DNA from: an uncultured Clostridia bacterium
GTDB lineage: Bacteria; Bacillota; Clostridia; Christensenellales; UBA1242
Length of the DNA stretch: 64,000 nucleotides
Direction: 5' to 3'
Assembly: GCA_934746645.1 (NCBI GenBank)
Contig: CAKVFE010000003.1
Coordinates: 1 to 64,000, forward strand
In this document: positions 9,236 to 16,689 of the stretch, one piece after another
Layout of the letters: each line of letters starts with the position of its first letter
Numbering within the stretch: position 1 is the first letter of the stretch
Program-made: the position numbers and the translations under genes
The notes under the pieces: model-generated
Told to the model about the DNA's origin: nothing
Database searches by the model: none
What the model saw: only the letters and a program-made list of their open reading frames with translations

Positions 9236-10081
9236 ATGGACATAAAAGAAAATTTAGCCAATTTAATAGAACACAATAAGACAAAGTTAAGATTTGTTTC
9301 TTTTTCTGACCCAATAATTACAAAAGCACATCAGTTGCTTAATGATAAGTGTGATGATGCCAATGTATTTATAACAGAAGGGATGTGGTCTGTACCAAAA
9401 ATTATATACAACCATTGTGAAGTCGAAGCATTTATCTTTTGTCCAGAATCTATAAAAAGTCAAGAAGGACTAGACGCTATAAAAACATTTTTAGGTAAAA
9501 CCAATGTTTTTGTAATTAGTGAGAAAGTGCTTAACAAACTTACAAAGCGTAATGATGATAATGGTATATATTGTATAGTCAAACTTCCAAAATACGATAT
9601 TAAAGCTATACTTAATAAGCCTAAGAGTCTTGTATGTATACTTGATGGTATAGAAAAATCGGGCAATATTGGTACTATTTTGCGTACTGCTGATGCTACT
9701 AATACTGACTTGGTTATGATAGTTAATCGTAGAGCAAAAGTTACTAATACCCAATGCGTTAAAGGAAGTATGGGTGGAATATTTAATGTTCCTATAGTGA
9801 CATATAATAATATAAAAGATTGTTGGCGTGACTTACAAGACAATGGATATACTGTATATCTTGCTGATACTAGAGCCGAAATAGATTATTTTAATTTTAA
9901 ATATGCAGATAAAGTAGCTTTAGTTATGGGTAGCGAGAGATATGGTATTAGTAGGGATTGGTATAGTCAACCTAACAAATTATTAAAACTAAAGATGCTT
10001 GGACAATGTGACAGCCTTAATGTTGGTGTTGCTACAAGCGTATTATTATATGATATAAAAATGAAACAAATAGGAGATTAA
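9236..10081 (+). CDS. TrmH/SpoU-family RNA 2'-O-methyltransferase
   Basis: The 281-residue protein has an N-terminal substrate-binding part and a C-terminal SPOUT knot. The three family motifs are clear: GNIGTILRTAD (about residues 143-153), VMGSERYGIS (about 230-239) and SLNVGVATSVLLYD near the end. Members methylate ribose in tRNA or 23S rRNA with SAM; the exact target cannot be read from sequence. AAGGA precedes the ATG, and trpS follows 7 nt downstream in the same operon. Confidence 0.9.
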   Translation: MDIKENLANLIEHNKTKLRFVSFSDPIITKAHQLLNDKCDDANVFITEGMWSVPKIIYNHCEVEAFIFCPESIKSQEGLDAIKTFLGKTNVFVISEKVLNKLTKRNDDNGIYCIVKLPKYDIKAILNKPKSLVCILDGIEKSGNIGTILRTADATNTDLVMIVNRRAKVTNTQCVKGSMGGIFNVPIVTYNNIKDCWRDLQDNGYTVYLADTRAEIDYFNFKYADKVALVMGSERYGISRDWYSQPNKLLKLKMLGQCDSLNVGVATSVLLYDIKMKQIGD

Positions 10082-10088
10082 AATTAAA

Positions 10089-11144
10089 ATGAGTAAAATT
10101 ATATTAACAGGCGATAGACCTACTGGTAGATTGCATATTGGCCATTATGTCGGAAGCCTTAGAAATAGAGTTGCTATCCAAAATCAAGGCGATTATGATA
10201 AAATGTATGTTATGATTGCAGATGCACAAGCATTGGGAGATAATCATGACAACATTCAAAAAATAAGAGATAATATTGTTGAAGTTGCTATTGACTACTT
10301 ATCTTGTGGTATAGACCCAAACAAAACAACAATTTTTATACAAAGTGAAGTCCCTGAACTTACCGAACTTACATTCTATTATACCAATTTGGTAACTTTA
10401 AGTAGATTAATGCGCAATCCAACTGTTAAAGAAGAAATTAAACTTCGCAATTTTGAAGCTAGTGTTCCAGTTGGATTTGTCAATTATCCAATAAGTCAGA
10501 CTGCAGATATTACAGCATTTAAAGCTAATATTGTTCCTGTTGGTGAAGACCAATTGCCAATGATAGAACAAGCTAGAGAGATAGTAAGATCTTTCAATTC
10601 TACTTATGGCGAAACTTTGGTTGAACCAGAAGCTGTTTTGCCAAAACAAGAAGTATGCAGAAGATTGCCGGGTATTGATGGTAATGCAAAAATGGGTAAG
10701 AGTCTTGGCAATGGCATATATCTAGCAGATGACGAAGCTACAGTAACACAAAAAGTAATGAGTATGTATACAGACCCTAACCATATTAAAGTTAGTGACC
10801 CAGGTCAAGTAGAAGGCAATGTAGTATTTACATATCTTGATGCTTTTGCTACTGACGAACAAATAAGAAAGTATGCTCCAGAATATAACAATCTTGACGA
10901 AATTAAAGAACATTATAAGCGTGGTGGCTTAGGCGATGTAAAAGTAAAAAGATTGCTTAATAGTGTGCTTAATGAAGTTTTGACACCTATTAGAGAAAAG
11001 AGAGCTTATTACGAACAACATAAAGATGAAGTATATGATATGTTGTTTAAAGGTAGTGATGAAGCAAGACTAGAAGCACAAAAAACATTGGCAGAAGTTA
11101 AGCGTGCTATGGGTATTAACTATAGAGAAATACTAAAGAAATAA
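10089..11144 (+). CDS. trpS: Tryptophanyl-tRNA synthetase
   Basis: This class I synthetase charges tRNA-Trp with ATP. The 351-residue protein has the HIGH motif as GRLHIGHYVGS (about residues 13-23) and the KMSKS signature as KMGKSLGN (about 202-209). GGAG of its ribosome binding site overlaps the end of the methyltransferase gene, so the two are translationally linked. No T-box leader lies upstream, which separates this gene from many tryptophan-regulated Firmicutes trpS genes. A strong terminator follows. Confidence 0.97.
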   Translation: MSKIILTGDRPTGRLHIGHYVGSLRNRVAIQNQGDYDKMYVMIADAQALGDNHDNIQKIRDNIVEVAIDYLSCGIDPNKTTIFIQSEVPELTELTFYYTNLVTLSRLMRNPTVKEEIKLRNFEASVPVGFVNYPISQTADITAFKANIVPVGEDQLPMIEQAREIVRSFNSTYGETLVEPEAVLPKQEVCRRLPGIDGNAKMGKSLGNGIYLADDEATVTQKVMSMYTDPNHIKVSDPGQVEGNVVFTYLDAFATDEQIRKYAPEYNNLDEIKEHYKRGGLGDVKVKRLLNSVLNEVLTPIREKRAYYEQHKDEVYDMLFKGSDEARLEAQKTLAEVKRAMGINYREILKK

Positions 11145-11168
11145 TTTTGGATAGATAAATATTTAAGT

Positions 11169-11203
11169 AAAAAACAAGCTATATAATTAGCTTGTTTTTT
11201 TAT
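11169..11203 (+). terminator. Terminator of trpS
   Basis: A 13-bp stem (11169-11181 with 11188-11200) ends in a T run. A-rich on the left, so it could also act on the opposite strand for the small gene at 11253. Confidence 0.85.
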
Positions 11204-11252
11204 AAATTAATCTTTTGATATTGATAACAAATGATAGAAAATATTTATTATC

Positions 11253-11438
11253 TTAGTTAAGACCATTGCATCTACTACAGCCACAACCACCATTGTAACC
11301 GAAGTTGTTAAACGAATTATTGGATAGTGCAAGCAATAGGAGTAATAAGAAATTGGTGTTGTTGTTTAAGTCTGTGTTGGTTGCACTTGTAAATATAGAT
11401 AGCAATAATATCAAAAGTACATTGTTAGAAAAATTCAT
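11253..11438 (-). CDS. Small protein with hydrophobic N-terminus and Cys-rich tail
   Basis: A 61-residue frame with a strong Shine-Dalgarno (GGAGGG on the minus strand, about 6 nt before the ATG), which is the main reason to accept it. It has a hydrophobic N-terminal segment (about residues 7-18), a second Leu-rich run (about 31-37), Asn-rich linkers and a C-terminal GGCGCSRC motif. Similar compositions occur in small spore-coat or membrane-associated peptides of spore formers, but I do not recognise a family. The CxCxxC cluster could bind metal or form disulfides; this is inference. Confidence 0.6.
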   Translation of the reverse strand: MNFSNNVLLILLLSIFTSATNTDLNNNTNFLLLLLLALSNNSFNNFGYNGGCGCSRCNGLN

Positions 11439-11572
11439 TTTAACCCTCCATTTTACAAAATTTGATATTATTAACTAATATGTTGCAAGCATTTTTTTTG
11501 TTAATTATTTAAAAACATTTTATACTTATACTATCATTTAATATTTGATATATTTTATTTAAGGTGACCAGT

Positions 11573-11914
11573 ATGAAAGAAATTATAGTATTACCAATTA
11601 ATCAACAAGATACTTTAAAAGAGTATATGCCCAATGATAACACATTGAAAAAATTGGCTAATTTTTTTAGTATGTTCTCAGACTCAACAAGAGTAAAGAT
11701 TATTACTGCATTATGTCTTAGTCCTATGTGTGTTAATGATTTGTCTGTTATGCTCAACATCAACCAAACCACAGTAAGTCATCAACTAAAGTTTTTAAAA
11801 ACATTTGGTGCTGTTTCTAGTGAAAGAGATGGGAAAATAATATATTATTCAATTAAGAATAATACAATCAATGATGTTATGCTAAATGGCGTTAATTATT
11901 TGTTGCAAGCTTAG
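11573..11914 (+). CDS. ArsR-family winged-helix transcriptional regulator
   Basis: The 113-residue protein has a single ArsR-type winged helix: SDSTRVKIITAL, a recognition helix in NQTTVSHQLKFLK and a wing in GKIIYYSI. ArsR proteins are usually metal- or stress-responsive dimeric repressors. The ELCVCDL metal site of alpha3-type members is replaced by PMCVNDL, leaving one cysteine, so classical As/Cd/Zn sensing is doubtful. The longest frame starts at GTG 11564, but this GTG lies inside the Shine-Dalgarno AAGGTGA; ATG 11573 is preferred. No obvious target operon or efflux gene is adjacent. Confidence 0.88.
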   Translation: MKEIIVLPINQQDTLKEYMPNDNTLKKLANFFSMFSDSTRVKIITALCLSPMCVNDLSVMLNINQTTVSHQLKFLKTFGAVSSERDGKIIYYSIKNNTINDVMLNGVNYLLQA

Positions 11915-11945
11915 TTTAAATTGTTGTAGTCAGTGTTGTAAGTAT

Positions 11946-11975
11946 TTGAAATAAAGTTTTAATATGTGATATAAT
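11946..11975 (+). promoter_or_regulatory. Promoter of uvrC, giving a probable leaderless mRNA
   Basis: TTGAAA (11946-11951), an 18-bp spacer and TATAAT (11970-11975). The uvrC GTG at 11982 is 6 nt past the -10, at the expected transcription start. Confidence 0.7.
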
Positions 11976-11981
11976 AACAAT

Positions 11982-13817
11982 GTGAACAAATATATTGATA
12001 GTATAAAAGATAGGGTTAAAGACCTTCCACTGTTACCGGGCGTATATATTATGCGTGACGAAAGTGGAACAATAATATATATTGGTAAGGCTAAAAAATT
12101 AAAAAATCGTGTTAGCCAGTATTTTTTTGATACTGTAAAAATACCAAAAGTTCAGATGATGGCAGATAGTGTAAAAACATTTGATTACATTATTGTCAAC
12201 TCCGAACTAGAAGCTTTAAACCTAGAAGCTAACTTAATAAAAAAACATCAACCGTTTTATAACATATTGCTAAAAGATGGTAAAGCACATCCTTTTTTGC
12301 GTATCAATTTAAAACAAGATTTTCCAACAATTGAGATAACTAGAAAATTAAAAAGAGATGGTGCTAAATACTTTGGACCATATTTTGGTAGTGTCAACGC
12401 ACGAGAGTTGCTTCAACTTATTAATACTACTTTTGCATTAAAGACTTGCAAACTCAACCTAAATAATGGACATAGAGCAAAACGAGAGTGCCTAAATTAT
12501 CATTTAGGTTTGTGTCATGCTCCTTGTGTAGGTAAAATAAGTAAGGAAGATTATAGAAAAGAGATAGATAGGGTTATAGCATTTCTTAACGGAGATGTTT
12601 CTTATGCTAAAGAACTTCTTAATAAAAAGATGTTGGCTTGTGCCGAAACAGAAAATTTTGAAGGTGCTATAGTATATCGCAACAACCTAAACCTAATTAA
12701 TCAATTAAATCAAAAACTTATTACCGAACTTACAAGTTATAACGACATAGATATTTTTGGATATAACACCAATGGCCTTAATTCGGTTGTGTCTGTTTTG
12801 GTAGTTAGAGCAGGCAAGATAATGGGACTTAACAATTTTAATGTTATAGACCTGACCAATGATGTAAAGGAAGTTTTGACCAATTTTATCCCACAATATT
12901 ATCCATCTTCTTCCGTAGTCCCAAGCGAAGTAGTATTCCCAGAAGATTTGGGTGAAGTGGTTGAAAATTATATTAACCAGTATTCAAAAACAAAAGTAAA
13001 AATAACTGTACCAAAAATAGGTATTAGAAAAAAATTGCTTACAATGGCAGAAGTTAATGCTAAAGAATATCTAGAAAAAACAGTAGAAAAACAACATTCG
13101 GTTGTTGAACGAACAACTGGTGCTGTAAAACTTTTACAAGATAGACTTAATCTTCCAGAGCTTCCAATCAGAATTGAAGGATATGATATATCTAACATTA
13201 GTGGTACTAATATGGTCGCAAGTATGGTTGTATTTACTAATGGTAGTCCTAACTACAAACATTATCGTAAATTTAAAATAAAATCAGTAGTAGGTCAAAA
13301 CAACGACTTTGAATGTATGAGAGAAGTTTTGACTAGAAGAATAAACGATTTGAATAGTGATGATGTAAGCTTTGGTACAAGACCTAACCTTATACTTATA
13401 GATGGTGGTAAAGGACAATTAAGTTTTGCATACTCAGTACTTACTAGTCACAATGTTAATATACCTATGATATCATTAGCTAAAAAAGAAGAAGAAATAT
13501 TTAGACCTAATGAGAGTGAAAGTGTAAGACTAAGTAAAGATGATTATGCTCTAAAATTGTTGCAAAGAGTAAGAGATGAAAGCCATAGATATGCAATTAC
13601 TTTCCATAGAAGTTTGCGTAATAAAAATGCTATTGTATCTGAGTTAAGCAAAATCCCACTAATAGGTAAAAAGAAAGAAATTGCTTTGTTGGAATATTTT
13701 AGAGATATCAACAAAATAAAAAATGCAAGCGTAGAAGAACTTATGGAAGTTGAAGGAATAAGCAAAGTGTTGGCAAACAATATTTATGATTATTTCCATA
13801 ATTCAAAACAAGACTAA
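11982..13817 (+). CDS. uvrC: Excinuclease ABC subunit C
   Basis: UvrC makes both incisions in nucleotide excision repair with UvrA and UvrB. The 611-residue protein begins with the GIY-YIG nuclease (GVYIMRDESG then IIYIGKAKKLKNR, about residues 20-43), has a UVR motif for UvrB binding (about 205-240), the RNase H-like second nuclease (EGYDISNISG about 402-411 and LILIDGGKGQ about 471-480), and C-terminal helix-hairpin-helix repeats ending near GISKVLANN. The GTG start has no Shine-Dalgarno but sits at the expected transcription start of a good promoter, suggesting a leaderless message. Its terminator hairpin overlaps the murB ribosome binding site. Confidence 0.96.
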   Translation: MNKYIDSIKDRVKDLPLLPGVYIMRDESGTIIYIGKAKKLKNRVSQYFFDTVKIPKVQMMADSVKTFDYIIVNSELEALNLEANLIKKHQPFYNILLKDGKAHPFLRINLKQDFPTIEITRKLKRDGAKYFGPYFGSVNARELLQLINTTFALKTCKLNLNNGHRAKRECLNYHLGLCHAPCVGKISKEDYRKEIDRVIAFLNGDVSYAKELLNKKMLACAETENFEGAIVYRNNLNLINQLNQKLITELTSYNDIDIFGYNTNGLNSVVSVLVVRAGKIMGLNNFNVIDLTNDVKEVLTNFIPQYYPSSSVVPSEVVFPEDLGEVVENYINQYSKTKVKITVPKIGIRKKLLTMAEVNAKEYLEKTVEKQHSVVERTTGAVKLLQDRLNLPELPIRIEGYDISNISGTNMVASMVVFTNGSPNYKHYRKFKIKSVVGQNNDFECMREVLTRRINDLNSDDVSFGTRPNLILIDGGKGQLSFAYSVLTSHNVNIPMISLAKKEEEIFRPNESESVRLSKDDYALKLLQRVRDESHRYAITFHRSLRNKNAIVSELSKIPLIGKKKEIALLEYFRDINKIKNASVEELMEVEGISKVLANNIYDYFHNSKQD

Positions 13818-13831
13818 TTTAACATATTTAT

Positions 13832-13864
13832 AACTCCTAGAATAAATATATCTAGGAGTTTTTT
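13832..13864 (+). terminator. Hairpin ending uvrC that contains the murB ribosome binding site
   Basis: The arms AACTCCTAGA (13832-13841) and TCTAGGAGTT (13851-13860) pair perfectly and are followed by TTTT. The descending arm holds AGGAG (13854-13858), 6 nt before the murB ATG at 13865. The element can therefore terminate transcription or hide the murB ribosome binding site. Confidence 0.7.
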
Positions 13865-14731
13865 ATGTATAAAAAGTTAAAGAAAATATTGGTTAAAGGT
13901 GACATAAAAGTAAACGAACCTTTAAGCCAACATACAAGTTTTAGAGTTGGTGGTAATGCTAAATATTATATTCAACCAGCTTCTCCTATGGAACTTATTG
14001 AAGTAATCAATTGTCTAAACAAATATAAATCAAAATATTATATTTTGGGTATGGGTACTAATGTACTAGCTTTAGATGAAGGTTATGATGGTGCAATAAT
14101 ATCAACTAACAATATAAAAGGTATAAGAGATTACAACGATTTTGTACAAGTTTTTGCAGGTACTCCTTTATCACTACTATGTACATTTTATAAGGATAAC
14201 AATTATAAAGGACTGGAAGATGCAACTATGATACCAGGTAGTGTTGGTGGGGCAGTTGTTGGCAATGCTGGTGCTTATAACTTTACTATGTCTAATATGG
14301 TTATTGGTGTATTGGTTGTAAAAGATGGTAAATGCGACTATTTGGAAAATACAGATTGTGGCTTTGAATATAGAGATAGTGGACTAAGACAATGTATAGT
14401 TGTAAGTGTTGATGTAAAGAAAGAAATAGGCTGTGATAGAAATCGAATTGATTATATAATCAAGCAACGCATTAACCAACCCAAAGGATATAGTGCTGGA
14501 AGTGTATTTAAAAGATGTAATGGTATTATTGTTAGTAAAATGTTGGACGAAATGGGGTATAAAGGTAAAAGAATTGGTGGTGCTAAAGTAAGCGAACAAC
14601 ACTCTGGTTTTATCATTAATGATGGCGGAGCAAGTAGTAAAGATATAGTCCAACTTATTAATATTATAAAAAAAGATGTAAAAATAAAGAAAGGTATTGA
14701 CTTAGAAGAAGAAATAAAAATTATCGAATAA
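13865..14731 (+). CDS. murB: UDP-N-acetylenolpyruvoylglucosamine reductase
   Basis: MurB is the FAD enzyme that reduces UDP-GlcNAc-enolpyruvate with NADPH to UDP-MurNAc. The 288 residues show the FAD-binding SFRVGGNAKYYI (about 24-35), IPGSVGGAVVGNAGAY (about 122-137), EYRDSGLR (about 168-175) and the catalytic SAGSVFKR (about 211-218). Length and absence of the long C-terminal insert fit the Firmicutes (type II) form. The start is set by AGGAG within the preceding hairpin. In many Firmicutes murB lies upstream of rapZ, yvcK and whiA; here only a PHP gene and whiA follow. Confidence 0.95.
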   Translation: MYKKLKKILVKGDIKVNEPLSQHTSFRVGGNAKYYIQPASPMELIEVINCLNKYKSKYYILGMGTNVLALDEGYDGAIISTNNIKGIRDYNDFVQVFAGTPLSLLCTFYKDNNYKGLEDATMIPGSVGGAVVGNAGAYNFTMSNMVIGVLVVKDGKCDYLENTDCGFEYRDSGLRQCIVVSVDVKKEIGCDRNRIDYIIKQRINQPKGYSAGSVFKRCNGIIVSKMLDEMGYKGKRIGGAKVSEQHSGFIINDGGASSKDIVQLINIIKKDVKIKKGIDLEEEIKIIE

Positions 14732-14793
14732 ACTACATTGGATATAGATTTTTTGAAAGAAAGTTTAAAACAATTTTAAATAATTGGATTATA

Positions 14794-14802
14794 TGCTATA
14801 AT
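14794..14802 (+). promoter_or_regulatory. Extended -10 promoter of the PHP-whiA unit
   Basis: TGCTATAAT is a perfect extended -10; the -35 region (TTTAAA near 14775-14780) is weak. Transcription would start near 14809, at the left arm of a leader hairpin. Confidence 0.6.
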
Positions 14803-14806
14803 TGTC

Positions 14807-14852
14807 TAGACTAGATTTGTGTGCAAAACTGTACAACAATAATCTAAGTCTA
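14807..14852 (+). promoter_or_regulatory. Leader hairpin before the PHP gene
   Basis: TAGACTAGATT (14807-14817) pairs with AATCTAAGTCTA (14841-14852) with one bulged base, enclosing a 23-nt loop, just before the AAAAGGA ribosome binding site at about 14855-14861. It may stabilise or regulate the message; I do not recognise a riboswitch class. Confidence 0.4.
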
Positions 14853-14871
14853 TTAAAAGGACAAGTTATCA

Positions 14872-15630
14872 ATGAATTTATGGGGAGATTATCATACACA
14901 CACATATTATTCTGATGGTAAGTCATCTTTGGAAGACAATGTGAAAAGTGCAATCAATAAAGGATTAAAACAATTGGCTATTACTGACCATTCGTTTTCG
15001 CATATGGCACACGGAATAACTAGAGAAAAGTATGATGAACAAACAATTAAAATAAACGAACTTAAAGATAAGTATAAAGATATAGAAATACTTCACGGTG
15101 TTGAAACCAATCTTATGAGTTTGGACGGACATATTGATGTCAAAAAAGAAGAAAGAAACAAATTTGATATTTTAGTTATGGGATATCACTATAGCTACAA
15201 ACCTATGGGAATTAAAAATTTCTTTAATTTTTGGTTGCCGGGTGTTTTGCATATAAAGACAAAAAGACGCAAGCGTTTAAATACTATGGCATATATTAAT
15301 GCGATAAAAAACAATGATATTGATATTGTCGCACATCTTAATTATGGTATAGAAGTAGACCCAGTTGAGATAGCAAAAGTTGCTAAAGAACACGGCGTAT
15401 ATATAGAACTTAATGCAAAACATTTAGGTTTTACTGATGAAGTAATGAAAGAAATGGTAAAGACAGGTGTTAAGTTTATTATTGATTCTGATGCACATTT
15501 GTGTGACAATATTGGTCGCAATAATACTGCATACGCTATGATTACTAGACTTAACATTCCACTAGAACAAATTGTTAATATTAACAATATTCCAAGATTT
15601 AAAAATTATAATTTAGATAAAAATTACTAG
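14872..15630 (+). CDS. PHP-domain metal-dependent phosphoesterase
   Basis: The 252-residue protein is a single PHP domain of the YcdX/HisK-like type. Metal ligands are visible in DYHTHTYYSDG (about residues 6-16), the ITDHS motif (about 37-41), HGVET (about 75-79), GYHY and IVAHLNYG, and the C-terminal IDSDAH (about 205-210). PHP proteins usually hydrolyse phosphate monoesters using three metal ions; the substrate here is unknown. AAAAGGA precedes the ATG. It is followed 9 nt downstream by whiA, a frequent arrangement in clostridia. Confidence 0.88.
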   Translation: MNLWGDYHTHTYYSDGKSSLEDNVKSAINKGLKQLAITDHSFSHMAHGITREKYDEQTIKINELKDKYKDIEILHGVETNLMSLDGHIDVKKEERNKFDILVMGYHYSYKPMGIKNFFNFWLPGVLHIKTKRRKRLNTMAYINAIKNNDIDIVAHLNYGIEVDPVEIAKVAKEHGVYIELNAKHLGFTDEVMKEMVKTGVKFIIDSDAHLCDNIGRNNTAYAMITRLNIPLEQIVNINNIPRFKNYNLDKNY

Positions 15631-15639
15631 AGGTGAATT

Positions 15640-16647
15640 ATGTCATTTGCACTTGATGCTAAACATGAAGTGTTAAAAACTGAAATAAAAAATGATTGTT
15701 GTGCAATTGCATATTTAAGTGCTGTTATTAAAGGAGCAGGACAACTTTCTTTATCAGCTGGCAAACATACAATCTCAATACATACAGATACTCCAGAGTT
15801 GTTTGATGTTATCAACAAGATTGTCAAACAATATTATGGAGAAGAGTGTACACTATGTTTGGCTGAAGAAAATATTGGATTTAAAATAATCAAATACAAA
15901 ATAACAATTCCTAGTAGCGTAAGCGAAAGAATAATGTTTGATTGTGGAATACTAGAACTTGATGAAAACAATAATGTCACATTTAAAAATGGTATTAGTC
16001 CAATGATAATACAAGAAGATTGTTGTAAACTTGCTTATATAAAAGGTACATTTGTAAGCTGTGCTACTAGCAATATTGTTATAAAAAATTATGACAATGG
16101 TAAAAGCAATAGTGGATATCATTTGGAGTTTGTATTCAATTTTGAACAAACAGCTTCCGACTTTTGTAAACTTTTAGAAAGCTTTGATATTCACGCAAAA
16201 ACAACAGTTAGAAAAAATAACCCCCTAGTTTATGTCAAAGAGTACCAAGTTATTTGCGATATCTTAGCATTAGTTGGTGCAAACAAGGCTGTATTGGAAC
16301 TTCAAAATGAAGCTGCAATAAGAGATTTAAGAAACAATGTTAATCGTCAAACCAACTGTTTAAACGCTAATTTAAACAAAATGGTACAAGCTAGTGTTAA
16401 GCAACTTAACGCTATCAATTATATAAAAGACAATTATGGATTAGAAGTTTTAGATGACAACTTGCAAGAGTTATGTCTTATAAGACTTGCCAATCCTGAC
16501 GAGCCACTTGACAAATTGAGATTGTTGTATAGCGAACCAATAAGTAAAAGTGGTATCAATCATAGATTTAGTAAGATATTAAAAATTGCTGAAGAACTTA
16601 AAGAAGAAGAGCAAACACAAGAAAAAACAGAAGAAAATAAAAAGTAG
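15640..16647 (+). CDS. whiA: WhiA sporulation/cell-division regulator
   Basis: The 335-residue protein matches WhiA: an N-terminal SFALDAKHEVLK start, a degenerate LAGLIDADG homing-endonuclease fold (about residues 15-210, with CCKLAYIKGTF), and a C-terminal helix-turn-helix near PISKSGINHRFSKI (about 300-315). In actinomycetes WhiA controls sporulation septation; in Bacillus it affects division and chromosome segregation. AGAGGTG precedes the ATG. The tail is Glu/Lys rich. Probably co-transcribed with the PHP gene. Confidence 0.95.
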   Translation: MSFALDAKHEVLKTEIKNDCCAIAYLSAVIKGAGQLSLSAGKHTISIHTDTPELFDVINKIVKQYYGEECTLCLAEENIGFKIIKYKITIPSSVSERIMFDCGILELDENNNVTFKNGISPMIIQEDCCKLAYIKGTFVSCATSNIVIKNYDNGKSNSGYHLEFVFNFEQTASDFCKLLESFDIHAKTTVRKNNPLVYVKEYQVICDILALVGANKAVLELQNEAAIRDLRNNVNRQTNCLNANLNKMVQASVKQLNAINYIKDNYGLEVLDDNLQELCLIRLANPDEPLDKLRLLYSEPISKSGINHRFSKILKIAEELKEEEQTQEKTEENKK

Positions 16648-16689
16648 TATTAACTACCAATCATATTAATTAATTTATAGGAGAAACAA

